Source of the DNA: an uncultured Castellaniella sp.
GTDB lineage: Bacteria > Pseudomonadota > Gammaproteobacteria > Burkholderiales > Burkholderiaceae_B
Direction: 5' to 3'
Assembly: GCF_937988725.1 (NCBI RefSeq)
Contig: NZ_CALKHS010000008.1
Location: 62,001-126,000, forward strand
Length of the DNA: 64,000 bases
Part shown: piece by piece, positions 8,594 to 17,153 of the stretch
How the letters are laid out: each line of letters begins with the position of its first letter
Position numbering within the stretch: position 1 is the stretch's first letter
Position numbers and translations under genes: made by a program
Notes under the pieces: generated by a model
Database searches by the model: none
Seen by the model: only the letters and a program-made list of their open reading frames with translations
Told to the model about the DNA's origin: nothing

Positions 8594-10162
8594 ATGACCC
8601 AGGCCTTCGACCGGCGCAGCCTGCTCGCTGCCCATCCCGAGCTGTTGCGCACGATCCGGCGCGGCATCGAGAAAGAAGGCCTGCGGGTGGATGCCGGGGG
8701 GACGCTGGCACGCACGCCGCACCCCGTTTCGCTGGGCGCGGCGCTGACCAACCCCCGCATCACCACGGACTATTCCGAAGCGCTCCTGGAACTCGTCACC
8801 AGCCCGGATGCGTCGCCCGACGCCCTGATCCGCGAACTGACCGACATCCACACCTTCGTCGCGCTGCGCAATCCCGACGAGGCCATCTGGAACCAGTCCA
8901 TGCCGGCCCACCTGCCGGCGCAGGCCGACATCCCGGTCGCCTGGTACGGCACGTCCAACACCGGCATGCTCAAGCACGTCTACCGCCAGGGCCTGGCCTG
9001 GAGATACGGAAAGATCATGCAATGCATCGCGGGGGTGCATTACAACTTTTCCCTGCCGGAATCCGCCTGGGATCTGCTGATCCCGGGCGGCACGCCGAAG
9101 GAACGGCGCAACGCGGGCTACATGGGGCTGATCCGCAACTTCATGCGCCATTCCTGGCTGCTGATGTACCTGTTCGGCGCCTCGCCCGCCATGTCGCGCA
9201 GCTTCCTGCAGAACGCCGGCCTGGAAGCCCAGCTGACCCACCTGAGCCCCGACACCTACTGCCTGCCCTGGGCCACCAGCCTGCGCATGAGCGACCTGGG
9301 CTACAAGAACCCCACGCAATCCGAACTGCACCTCTGCTACAACGACCTGGACACCTTCACGGCCCGCATCCACGCAGCCGTCACCACGCCCTGGCCCGCC
9401 TACGAAGCCATCGGCACCCACCGCGACGGCCAGCGCATCCAGCTGAACACCAACATCCTGCAGATCGAGAACGAGTACTACGCCACGATCCGGCCCAAAC
9501 AGACGGCCGGGCGCTGCGAGCGGCCCAACACCATCCTGCACCAGCGCGGCATCCAGTACGTGGAAGCGCGCTGCATGGACATCGACCCCTGGGAACCGGC
9601 TGGCATATCCGCGGACACCAGCCGCTTCCTGGACGCCTTCCTGCTGTACTGCGCCCTGGAAGACAGCCCCCTGTTTCCCGCGCCCGGCACCTGCCAGGAA
9701 AGCCAGGCCAATTTCGCGCTCGTCGCCCGCGAAGGCCGCCGGCCCGGTCTGCGGCTCATGCACGAAGGCCAGGCCGTCGGACTGCAGGACTGGGCCGACC
9801 GCATCCTGTCGGGCATCGCGCCCTACGCCGAACTGCTGGATCAGCACACGGGCGACCGCGGGCACATGGCCACGCTGGACCAGCAGCGCCACAAGGTGCA
9901 GGACGCGTCCGCCACGCCCTCCGCCCGCCTGCTGGCGGCGCTGCGCGACAGCGGCCAGGAATTCCACGACTGGACGCTGGCGCAAAGCCAGGCCCACTGG
10001 GCCGTCCTGCAGGCCCGCGGCCTGCCCGCCGACACCTTGGCCGCCTACGACCAGGCCGCCCGGGATTCCCTGGCCGAACAGGCCGCCCTGGAAGCATCGG
10101 ACACGGAAAGCTTCGAAGATTACGTCGCCCGATTCCACGCGGCCCTGGTGAAAGCGGCCTGA
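8594..10162 (+). CDS. gshA: Glutamate-cysteine ligase
   Basis: The first step of glutathione synthesis: ATP-dependent joining of glutamate and cysteine. The 522-residue protein is the E. coli GshA type. Recognisable parts are GIEKEGLRVD near residue 25, ITTDYSEALLELVT, the GVHYNFS motif, LGYKNPTQSEL and VEARCMDIDPWEPAGIS. Length is normal for the family and the frame is intact. It lies 36 bp after the orphan LuxR-type gene, an unusual neighbour that may hint at redox-linked control. Confidence 0.95.
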   Translation: MTQAFDRRSLLAAHPELLRTIRRGIEKEGLRVDAGGTLARTPHPVSLGAALTNPRITTDYSEALLELVTSPDASPDALIRELTDIHTFVALRNPDEAIWNQSMPAHLPAQADIPVAWYGTSNTGMLKHVYRQGLAWRYGKIMQCIAGVHYNFSLPESAWDLLIPGGTPKERRNAGYMGLIRNFMRHSWLLMYLFGASPAMSRSFLQNAGLEAQLTHLSPDTYCLPWATSLRMSDLGYKNPTQSELHLCYNDLDTFTARIHAAVTTPWPAYEAIGTHRDGQRIQLNTNILQIENEYYATIRPKQTAGRCERPNTILHQRGIQYVEARCMDIDPWEPAGISADTSRFLDAFLLYCALEDSPLFPAPGTCQESQANFALVAREGRRPGLRLMHEGQAVGLQDWADRILSGIAPYAELLDQHTGDRGHMATLDQQRHKVQDASATPSARLLAALRDSGQEFHDWTLAQSQAHWAVLQARGLPADTLAAYDQAARDSLAEQAALEASDTESFEDYVARFHAALVKAA

Positions 10163-10223
10163 ATTCCATGGCCGCGCACACGGGCGCCGTGCGGGGCATC
10201 CTCGCCGGGGAAGGCGCGAGGCC

Positions 10224-11447
10224 ATGAGGCGGACGCCCCCCGCCGTCCGCCTGCGCGATTTTCAGCCGGGCGACGCCGACGCCCTCGCGCGGCTGCTCCA
10301 TGAATCGGTCCGTGAAATCGGCGCCCGGGATTACAGCCAGGCGCAGGTCGAGGCATGGAGTCCCGCCCCCGCCGGCGCGGCTGCGTTTCTGCGGCGCGTC
10401 TCCGACGGCAGGCGGGTCCTGGTCGCGATCGATCAGGCGGACCGGCCGGCCGGTTTCATCGAACTCTGCGCCGACGGCTATATAGACTGCTTCTACTGCC
10501 ACCCCCGCGCTGCGGGAACCGGCGTTGGCGCGATACTGTATGCGCGCCTTGAATCGATCGCGCGGGACATGGGCATGCGATCGCTGCGAGTCGATGCCAG
10601 CGAAGCGGCCAGACGCTTCTTCCTGTCACGCGGCTTTCGCGTCATCCAGCGCCGGGAACTCGAACGCAACGGCGTCCCGATCCACAACTTCAGGATGGAA
10701 AAAGCAAGAATCGCTCAACCGCAAGGAGTTCCCATGACACAGTCCAGCAACGACAAAGCGCCGGTCATCCTGCTCATCGGCGCCTCGCGCGGCCTCGGGT
10801 ACGCCATGGCGGCGGAATGTCTGGAAAGAGGATGGAACATCGTCGGCACCGTGCGCCCCGGCGCCCGGACCCCGCTGCACGATCTGGCGGACACGCATCC
10901 GGGCCGAGTCACGGTCGAACGACTCGACGTCACCGAGCCTGATCAGATCGCCGCACTGCACGACCGGCTCTCGGGCAGCCGCTTCGACATCCTGTTCGTC
11001 AACGCCGGCACCGCAAACGACCGCCAGGACGAAACCATCGCCCAGGTCTCCACGGAGGAATTCGTGAACGTCATGATCACGAACGCACTCAGCCCGATGC
11101 GCGTCGTCGAAGCGCTGCAGGACCTGGTGCCCGCCGACGGCCTGATCGGCATCATGTCCTCGGGGCAAGGCAGCATCGCCGGCAATGAAAAAGGCGGACA
11201 CGAGGTGTATCGCGGCAGCAAGTCGGCCCTGAACCAGTACATGCGCAGCTACGCCGCCCGCCATGCCGGAGAACCGCGCGCCCTCTTGCTGCTGGCGCCC
11301 GGCTGGATCCGGACCGCCCTGGGCGGGCCGGACGCGCCGTTCGGCATCGAGGAAGCCATCCCGGACATCGTGAACACGCTGCTCTCGAAGCGCGGCAAGC
11401 CCGGGCTGGAATATCTGGATCGCCTGGGCCGCGCCATTCCGTGGTGA
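10224..11447 (+). CDS. GNAT acetyltransferase joined in frame to a short-chain dehydrogenase
   Basis: One uninterrupted 407-codon frame encodes two complete enzymes. Residues 1-165 form a GNAT N-acetyltransferase (VRLRDFQPGDADALARLL, the acetyl-CoA loop CHPRAAGTGVGAILYARLE, and RRFFLSRGFRV). Residues 171-407 form an NAD(P)-dependent SDR (LLIGASRGLGYAMAAE, NAG, YRGSKSALNQYMRSYA). Met171 (ATG at 10734) is preceded by AAGGAG at 10723-10728, an ideal ribosome site, so the SDR is probably also translated alone as 237 residues. The simplest reading is two ancestral genes whose separating stop codon was lost. Substrates are unknown. The frame converges with the autotransporter, 6 bp away. Confidence 0.85.
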   Translation: MRRTPPAVRLRDFQPGDADALARLLHESVREIGARDYSQAQVEAWSPAPAGAAAFLRRVSDGRRVLVAIDQADRPAGFIELCADGYIDCFYCHPRAAGTGVGAILYARLESIARDMGMRSLRVDASEAARRFFLSRGFRVIQRRELERNGVPIHNFRMEKARIAQPQGVPMTQSSNDKAPVILLIGASRGLGYAMAAECLERGWNIVGTVRPGARTPLHDLADTHPGRVTVERLDVTEPDQIAALHDRLSGSRFDILFVNAGTANDRQDETIAQVSTEEFVNVMITNALSPMRVVEALQDLVPADGLIGIMSSGQGSIAGNEKGGHEVYRGSKSALNQYMRSYAARHAGEPRALLLLAPGWIRTALGGPDAPFGIEEAIPDIVNTLLSKRGKPGLEYLDRLGRAIPW

Positions 11448-11453
11448 TGCAAC

Positions 11454-14400
11454 TCAGAACCGTATGTTCAGATCAGCCTCCGCGCCATTGTCATAGGAGC
11501 CGGAACCGAACTGCCCCGTGTAGGAGATGCGGAACGTGGCATCGCGGCCGACCGCGAAGTCCAGGCCGGTCCGCAGGACGGCGGCATCCTCGGCGATCGG
11601 CACGCCCGCTACGGTGAAGGCATCTCCGCCGGAGAAGGCCAGCGTCGTCCGCGGCGTGGTGTTGCCGTAGGCATGACGCCACCCGATCATGCCGCGCGCC
11701 GTTGCCGACGCGCGGCCCAGGTCGACCTGCGTCGTGGCCCAAAGGCCGAGTGTGGTGAACGTGGTATCGGTGTTCCGGGACGAGCTGCTCAGCGCGGCGG
11801 CGCCGCCCTGCTCGGTGAAGCCGTCCGTGTGCAACCTGGCATACGCCAGATTGGCGAAGGGCTCGAACGAGGCTGCTGCCGTGTCGATGCGGTAGCCGAG
11901 TTCGCCGAACGCCTGGAAAGTGCCGGCATCGTAGTCGGCGGTCAGCCTGTCGGCGAAGCCGGAAAACGCCACCGCGCGACGAGTCGAGACATCGTGCCAG
12001 GAGTAGGCCGCGCCGACCCGCAGACCGAGCGCGCCACGCTGCGTGCCGCCGTAGACGCCCAGGTGGTAATTGTCGCTCGACCCGGACGCATCCAGGCCAT
12101 CGGCGCTGAAGCGGTCGTGACTGTAGCCCGCCAGGATGCCCAGCCGCAGGCGCGGCGCCACCAGCCCGTCCACTCCGGCGAGGAAGCCCCCGGTGGACCG
12201 GTGCTGCCCTGCGGCATTGCCATCGCCATCCGTGTCGCCCCATGAACCGAACGTCGATCCCCAGGCGGAAAAGCGCCCGTCATGGGCCGGCGCGGACGCA
12301 GTGCCCAGACCGGGCAGAGATCCGCTGTCGGAGACCGTGGAGCCGCCATAACCATAGGCCAGCAGATGCGGCGCCGGTGCGCCGGCATCCTCGAAAGCGA
12401 CACGGAGACGGCCGTCGATCGCATCGCGGACGAAATGGCTGCTTTCGAGCAGCATGCCTCTGGCGGACGCATGCGCGTCGCCGGCAAGCTGGTCCATGGC
12501 TGCACGCGCCTGAGCGGCGGAAAGATTGACCAATGCGCCATAGACAGGGCTGTCCATGCCCAGGCTTTCCGCGCCGGCGCCCACGGCGCGCTGGTTGGGC
12601 GTGAAGCCGACGGCCGCGAAGTCGGTGGTGTTGCGCGCCATGGACAGATAGAGATGATTCGCGTCGTAGCTGAGCGACGGCGTCAGGAAGGCCAGGTTCG
12701 AGGCCACGCTGAAATCACTGTTCCTGGTAATGCCGCCATCGGCGGTCAGGAGGGTGTAGTCGGTCCGCGTCGCATAGGTGCCGGAGCCGGCCAGCACTTT
12801 CACGGTCCCTCCGTTGATCGTGGCCGCGCCGCTGGCGACGATCCGATCCGATTGCCCCGCCGCATTGATCTCGGCCGCGTAGGTCGAGCCAGGGGCGAAG
12901 GTGATGTCGGCTACCTTGATCGTCCCGATGGAGTTGCCGGGGGCCAGCGTACCGCCCGAAGCGACGGTCACATGCTCCAGGGTGCCGATGCCGCCCAGCG
13001 TGCCGGCCGTATTCACATTCACGTTACCCGAAAGGCTAGCGCCCGGGTGGCTGTCGTCGCCCACCGTCAGCGTGCCGCCTTCGACTGAAGTCGTCCCCGC
13101 ATAGGCGGTGCTTGCGCCGTTCAGCGCCAGCACGCCCGCGCCTTTCTTCGTCAGCGTGCCGGAACCGGAAATGACCGAATCGAGGGTGGCAGCGTCCGTG
13201 AAATCGGCGACGATCCGACCGTCGTTGACGATGGAGGCACCGGTGAACCTGCCCGCGAGGCCGCCCGTGCCTAGATTGAAGGTGCCGGGAGCATAGAGCT
13301 TCAGCACGGAAGTGGACACGGCGCCGCCGTTGACGAGATTCAGCGTACCGGAGCTGCCATAGCCGAGATGGATGTTCTTTATATTGTCCCAAGCCGACCC
13401 GCTGCCGTCCACGGTGATCGTGGTGCCGGCCGTCCCGACATCGCCAATCAGCGCCTGACCGGTCGTCAGGTGACCGCCCGCCGTCACGTCGACCGTCGTG
13501 CCGGCGGCGCCGCTATACGTCCAGAACCAGGAAGCCGACCCGTCGCCCACGACCGCATTCCAGTCCGAGCCGGCTCCGGTGATCGAAACCCGTGTCTGCG
13601 CGCCGGCCGTGCTTTGTCCGATGAAAGCGCCATTGGTTTTCAGGGTGCCTCCGCTCTGGATGGTCAGCACGCCAGACCCGGCTCCCTGCCCCAGATAGAA
13701 CTGCCCAGCGGTAGCATCCACTGCACCATGGTCCGCGATACCCAGGGTCCCGTCATAGCCGGTACCAACCCTCAATCCGCCCGCACCCAGATTCCAGGCC
13801 GAACCCCTTCCGGTCACGGTCGCGGAGCTGCCACTGTTGCCGAAGACGGTCCCCCCACGACTTGCGACGGTCCCGCCATTCTTGACGATCAACGTGCCAC
13901 GCCCCGCCTTGCCGACATCCAGACTGCCCGGCGTCACATCAACGGACCCGCCATCCACAATCAAGGTGCCATCACCGGTCGCTCCGACGCCCAGCGTCAT
14001 CCCCTGAAAGCCAGTCACGAGGCCACCCGCAGTCACATTCAACGTGCCTGTACCGTCATACCCGACATAGAAATTGCCCGGATATCCTACTGGGCCCACG
14101 CTTTCCAGAGTCGCGGCTCCTGACCCGCCTCCGACACTCACCGTGCCATTGCTGCCCGCCTGATTGCCGATCAGCACCGACCCCGCCAGGCTGCCAGTGG
14201 TCTTCACCGTCCCGCCATTCGAGATATCCAGCGTCCCGGCGCCAGTGTCGCCTACGACGATGGCGCCGCCGCGCTGACCGAATCCCGGGGAATTGCCGTC
14301 GTTGTCCCACACCGCGCCGCTGCCCGAGACCTCGACCTTGCCGCCGGTGTCGATGACTGCGTTACGGGAATTAGCGGTCCCGCTCTGAACCCGCGCGGTG

Positions 14401-14696
14401 CCGCTCTTGACGTTGACGTCCGTTGAAGAATCGGGCGTCGACGCGGGCGACCACTGACCGGAGTCGGACCAGTCCCCATCGCCGCCACCCCAGTCCGCAC
14501 CGAACGCAGGCGTCGGAAGAGTCGTCATCGCGAAGACGCCCGAGAGCGCCACGACCAGGGTCAGGTTCCTCTGCCCACGCCATCCGCCGCCATGCCCGAA
14601 GCCGGCGCCGCGCGTTCGCCGCCGGGATGTGGATGACGGCTCCGGCGCTTTGGCGGATCGCTGCGGGGATCCGAGAAGAAGGGTCGCTTCGCTCAT
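11454..14696 (-). CDS. Type V autotransporter with repeat-rich passenger
   Basis: A roughly 1080-residue surface or secreted protein. The N-terminus is a long signal region of about 66 residues with an arginine-rich extension, a hydrophobic core LTLVVALSGVFAM and cleavage near AFG/ADW. The passenger to about residue 800 has many short Gly/Thr-rich beta-helix repeats of the T5SS/PEP-CTERM-associated type (GTLNVTAGG, GTLIVDGG, GTLIVKNGG) and an autotransporter-associated segment (STAYAGTTSVEGGTLTVGD). The last 265 or so residues form a beta-barrel ending in LNIRF, the typical aromatic terminus. ATG 14696 is preferred over a TTG 30 bp upstream. Function of the passenger is unknown; adhesion is a guess. 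Confidence 0.88.
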   Translation of the reverse strand: MSEATLLLGSPQRSAKAPEPSSTSRRRTRGAGFGHGGGWRGQRNLTLVVALSGVFAMTTLPTPAFGADWGGGDGDWSDSGQWSPASTPDSSTDVNVKSGTARVQSGTANSRNAVIDTGGKVEVSGSGAVWDNDGNSPGFGQRGGAIVVGDTGAGTLDISNGGTVKTTGSLAGSVLIGNQAGSNGTVSVGGGSGAATLESVGPVGYPGNFYVGYDGTGTLNVTAGGLVTGFQGMTLGVGATGDGTLIVDGGSVDVTPGSLDVGKAGRGTLIVKNGGTVASRGGTVFGNSGSSATVTGRGSAWNLGAGGLRVGTGYDGTLGIADHGAVDATAGQFYLGQGAGSGVLTIQSGGTLKTNGAFIGQSTAGAQTRVSITGAGSDWNAVVGDGSASWFWTYSGAAGTTVDVTAGGHLTTGQALIGDVGTAGTTITVDGSGSAWDNIKNIHLGYGSSGTLNLVNGGAVSTSVLKLYAPGTFNLGTGGLAGRFTGASIVNDGRIVADFTDAATLDSVISGSGTLTKKGAGVLALNGASTAYAGTTSVEGGTLTVGDDSHPGASLSGNVNVNTAGTLGGIGTLEHVTVASGGTLAPGNSIGTIKVADITFAPGSTYAAEINAAGQSDRIVASGAATINGGTVKVLAGSGTYATRTDYTLLTADGGITRNSDFSVASNLAFLTPSLSYDANHLYLSMARNTTDFAAVGFTPNQRAVGAGAESLGMDSPVYGALVNLSAAQARAAMDQLAGDAHASARGMLLESSHFVRDAIDGRLRVAFEDAGAPAPHLLAYGYGGSTVSDSGSLPGLGTASAPAHDGRFSAWGSTFGSWGDTDGDGNAAGQHRSTGGFLAGVDGLVAPRLRLGILAGYSHDRFSADGLDASGSSDNYHLGVYGGTQRGALGLRVGAAYSWHDVSTRRAVAFSGFADRLTADYDAGTFQAFGELGYRIDTAAASFEPFANLAYARLHTDGFTEQGGAAALSSSSRNTDTTFTTLGLWATTQVDLGRASATARGMIGWRHAYGNTTPRTTLAFSGGDAFTVAGVPIAEDAAVLRTGLDFAVGRDATFRISYTGQFGSGSYDNGAEADLNIRF

Positions 14697-14901
14697 AGTG
14701 TGCTGTCCAGGATGATCCCGGCACAATCGCCCTGAACGGAAACCCGACTTTTCCAGCGGCCCGCATTCCGCAGAAGGTCATGAAGTGAACGCCATTCCGC
14801 CCGCTGGCTCCGCCCGGGATGTCCATGTCGCCATAGGGGTTTGGGTACAGTATCACCGCAATCACAATTGGAAACAATGGTGTGACATCAGTAGTTTCCC
14901 C

Positions 14902-14926
14902 GATCACGGCACATCATGCCGTGATC
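14902..14926. other. Perfect 10-bp hairpin in the autotransporter/Lrp intergenic gap
   Basis: GATCACGGCA-CATCA-TGCCGTGATC. It is the only clear structure in the 328-bp gap 14697-15024, which otherwise holds no gene. No T-run follows on either strand, so it is not a standard terminator; an operator or a rho-assisted stop for the Lrp-type gene is possible. Confidence 0.5.
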
Positions 14927-15024
14927 TCCTCCATACAGCTTCCGGCACTTTGAGAATTACCGCTGGAGGGCCTTGACCCAATGCGGCGGGGACGGCGTCA
15001 CCAACCGCATCTGACCCCAGTTCC

Positions 15025-15507
15025 CTATGCTTCCTGCGATCCAGGCAGCGGCAGGCCGCGCAGTTGGACGGGTGTGCTTTGAACGATACTGGTTGTGGTC
15101 TGGCCATAGACGAGGAACTGGTCGAGCACCTGATCGAGCTGGTCGATCGACGGCAGATAGACTTTAAGCACGAAGCAATCCTCTCCCGTGACGCGATGGC
15201 ATTCGACCACCTGCGGCAGCGCGCGTGCCAGTTCCGCGATCTTTGGAAGCTGGCCCGGCACTGGCCGCACACGCACATAGGCCGACACGGGGTACCCGAG
15301 CGCAACAGGGTCGACCTCCAAACGATAGCCGCGAATCACGCCCGCCTCTTCCAATCGCAGGACGCGCTCGCGCACCGCCGGCGCCGACATGCCGACACGA
15401 CGCGCAAGCTCTGAGATGCTGAGGCGCGGATCATCGAGCAGCAGGCTCAGCAGCTCGACATTGCGCCGGTCGCGCAGCAATTCCGATGTTTGTAGGTGAA
15501 AAGACAT
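15025..15507 (-). CDS. Lrp/AsnC family transcriptional regulator
   Basis: A 160-residue regulator with an N-terminal winged helix-turn-helix (LSLLLDDPRLSISELARRVGMSAPAVRERVLRLEE in part, ending GVIRGYRLEVDP) and a C-terminal RAM ligand-binding domain (VVECHRVTGEDCFVLKVYLPSIDQLDQVLDQ in part). Lrp-type proteins sense amino acids or related metabolites as oligomers. It is divergent from an RhtA-like exporter with 86 bp of AT-rich DNA between, the usual layout for a regulator controlling an amino-acid exporter. Confidence 0.92.
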   Translation of the reverse strand: MSFHLQTSELLRDRRNVELLSLLLDDPRLSISELARRVGMSAPAVRERVLRLEEAGVIRGYRLEVDPVALGYPVSAYVRVRPVPGQLPKIAELARALPQVVECHRVTGEDCFVLKVYLPSIDQLDQVLDQFLVYGQTTTSIVQSTPVQLRGLPLPGSQEA

Positions 15508-15593
15508 TTTTTATGATAAATAAAAATGTTGAATGGCTATATTACCTTCATATCTACATTTATTGACTGCATTTATCTTCCTATGATGGAGTC

Positions 15594-16484
15594 ATGGCTT
15601 CCAATGGCTCCGTTCCCGCAATTATCTCCGCATCGACACTCGCTGATCGGCTGCCGCCGCATGTCTTCTTTTTTGTCAGTGCGGTATTCCACTATCTCGG
15701 CCCCTCCTTCGCCGTGCTGCTGTTCGCAAGCCTCGCACCACCGGGCGTCGCATGGCTGCGGATTGCCAGCGCCGGTTTGATCTTTGCGCTGTGGCGCAGA
15801 CCATGGCGCACTTTCACGACGCTGCCTGCACGGGACAAGAGGATCATCATGGGACTGGGCGTCATCCTGGGCCTGATGAACACGCTGTTCTACGAAGCTA
15901 TCGCCCGACTGCCGCTGGCGACGGTGGGCGCGATCGAATTCCTTGGCCCGATCGCACTCGCGGCTTGGGGCATGCGGACGCGGCGCAACCTCGCTGCGAT
16001 CACACTGGCAGCAGGCGGCGTCTATGTTCTGACGGATGTCCGCATCGGGGGCGAGCTGCTCGGCTACCTCTTCGCCTTTGCCAACTGCGTATTGTTCATG
16101 GGCTATATCATCCTAGGACACCGCATCTCGGCTGGCGGCGCAGGGGTATCCGGCATTGACCGGCTGGGCTGCGCCATGCTCGCCGCGACAGTCGCGGCAT
16201 TGCCCTTCGGCATCAATGATGCTCTGCCAGCCTTCGCCAACCCCATGCTGCTGGCGGCTGCCATTGGTGTCGGCGTGTCGTCGTCCGTCATTCCCTACGT
16301 CTGTGACCAGCTCGCAATGGCGCGACTTCCCCGCGCCAGTTTTGCCCTGTTGCTGTCGCTGCTGCCGGCAAGCGCCACAGTGATCGGCTTTATCGTGCTG
16401 CGCCAGACCCCCACACCTGCAGAACTGTTCGGGATCACACTCGTCATCGCTGGCGTGGCGCTGCACCGTTCGTCAGACGCCTAA
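15594..16484 (+). CDS. EamA/DMT-family exporter, RhtA-like
   Basis: A 296-residue inner-membrane protein with about ten transmembrane segments and two EamA repeats. Segments such as LASLAPPGVAWLRIASAG, NTLFYEAIARLPLATVGAIEFLGPI and SSVIPYVCDQLAMARLP resemble RhtA, the threonine/homoserine exporter. The divergent Lrp-type gene supports amino-acid efflux. A GGAG lies only 2 bp before the chosen ATG at 15594, so the exact start is uncertain. The coding region looks somewhat less GC-rich than its housekeeping neighbours. Confidence 0.85.
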   Translation: MASNGSVPAIISASTLADRLPPHVFFFVSAVFHYLGPSFAVLLFASLAPPGVAWLRIASAGLIFALWRRPWRTFTTLPARDKRIIMGLGVILGLMNTLFYEAIARLPLATVGAIEFLGPIALAAWGMRTRRNLAAITLAAGGVYVLTDVRIGGELLGYLFAFANCVLFMGYIILGHRISAGGAGVSGIDRLGCAMLAATVAALPFGINDALPAFANPMLLAAAIGVGVSSSVIPYVCDQLAMARLPRASFALLLSLLPASATVIGFIVLRQTPTPAELFGITLVIAGVALHRSSDA

Positions 16485-16488
16485 CAGC

Positions 16489-16522
16489 TTGACGTTGAAC
16501 GATAAACGATATACGATAAACG
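16489..16522 (+). promoter_or_regulatory. Promoter with tandem ACGATAAACG repeats before the toxin-antitoxin pair
   Basis: A -35-like TTGACG (16489-16494) and a -10-like TACGAT (16512-16517) are 17 bp apart. Two direct copies of ACGATAAACG, at 16499-16508 and 16513-16522, have a 14-bp period, and the second overlaps the -10. This is where an autoregulatory HigA-type repressor would be expected to bind. The toxin ATG at 16524 follows almost at once, leaving little or no leader. Confidence 0.55.
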
Positions 16523-16523
16523 C

Positions 16524-16802
16524 ATGATAAAAAGCTTCCGGTGCGGAGAGACACAGGCTCTTTACGAAGGCAAAAATGTCAGGCGCTTTGCCAATTTTCG
16601 ATCGGTTGCCGAGCGCAAACTACAAATGCTCGACAGCGCCAGCACCTTGGATTTTCTGCGCTCACCACCCGGCAATCGCCTGGAGGCCCTGAAAGGAAAC
16701 CGTGCAGGACAACACAGCATCCGGGTCAATAGCCAATGGCGTATTTGCTTTGTCTGGACCACCGAAGGTCCTGAATACGTCGAGATCGTCGACTACCACT
16801 AA
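16524..16802 (+). CDS. higB: HigB-type toxin (RelE superfamily mRNA interferase)
   Basis: A 92-residue protein with the plasmid-maintenance killer / HigB fold: IKSFRCGETQALYEGK, RKLQMLDSASTLDFL, LEALKGNRAGQHSIRVN and the C-terminal WRICFVWTTEGPEYVEIVDYH. HigB toxins cut mRNA on the ribosome. The antitoxin gene follows after 11 bp, the toxin-first order typical of higBA. The gene lies in the less GC-rich accessory stretch next to tRNA-Arg. Confidence 0.92.
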   Translation: MIKSFRCGETQALYEGKNVRRFANFRSVAERKLQMLDSASTLDFLRSPPGNRLEALKGNRAGQHSIRVNSQWRICFVWTTEGPEYVEIVDYH

Positions 16803-16813
16803 GGAAATACATC

Positions 16814-17116
16814 ATGGCCAGAAACGGTATGCGCCCTATCCATCCCGGTGAAATCCTACGCGAGGAATATCTAGCCCCCATCGGCATGAGTGTCAACGCC
16901 CTGGCTACTCATTTGCGCGTTCCCGCGACGCGCATCAATGAAATCGTCCGTGAGCGGCGCGGCATCACACCCGACACCGCTCTGCGGCTCGCTGCGTTCT
17001 TTGGGGGCGACGCAAGCTCATGGCTGAACCTGCAGCAGGCCTTCGATCTGAAGTCGGTCGACGAGAAAACCGTCGAACAGATCATCAAGGAAATCCAACC
17101 GCTGGAACACGCCTAA
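16814..17116 (+). CDS. higA: HigA-type antitoxin (XRE/HTH)
   Basis: A 100-residue antitoxin and repressor with the HigA signature: RPIHPGEILREEYLAPIGMSV in part, an XRE helix-turn-helix (ALATHLRVPATRINEIVRERRGI in part), then DTALRLAAFFGGDASSWLNLQ. It should bind the HigB toxin and the repeats at 16499-16522 to repress its own operon. The frame is intact and the spacing to higB is 11 bp. Confidence 0.93.
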   Translation: MARNGMRPIHPGEILREEYLAPIGMSVNALATHLRVPATRINEIVRERRGITPDTALRLAAFFGGDASSWLNLQQAFDLKSVDEKTVEQIIKEIQPLEHA

Positions 17117-17153
17117 GGCCGCCGGTACCATCAAACTGAACCATGACTCCCAC

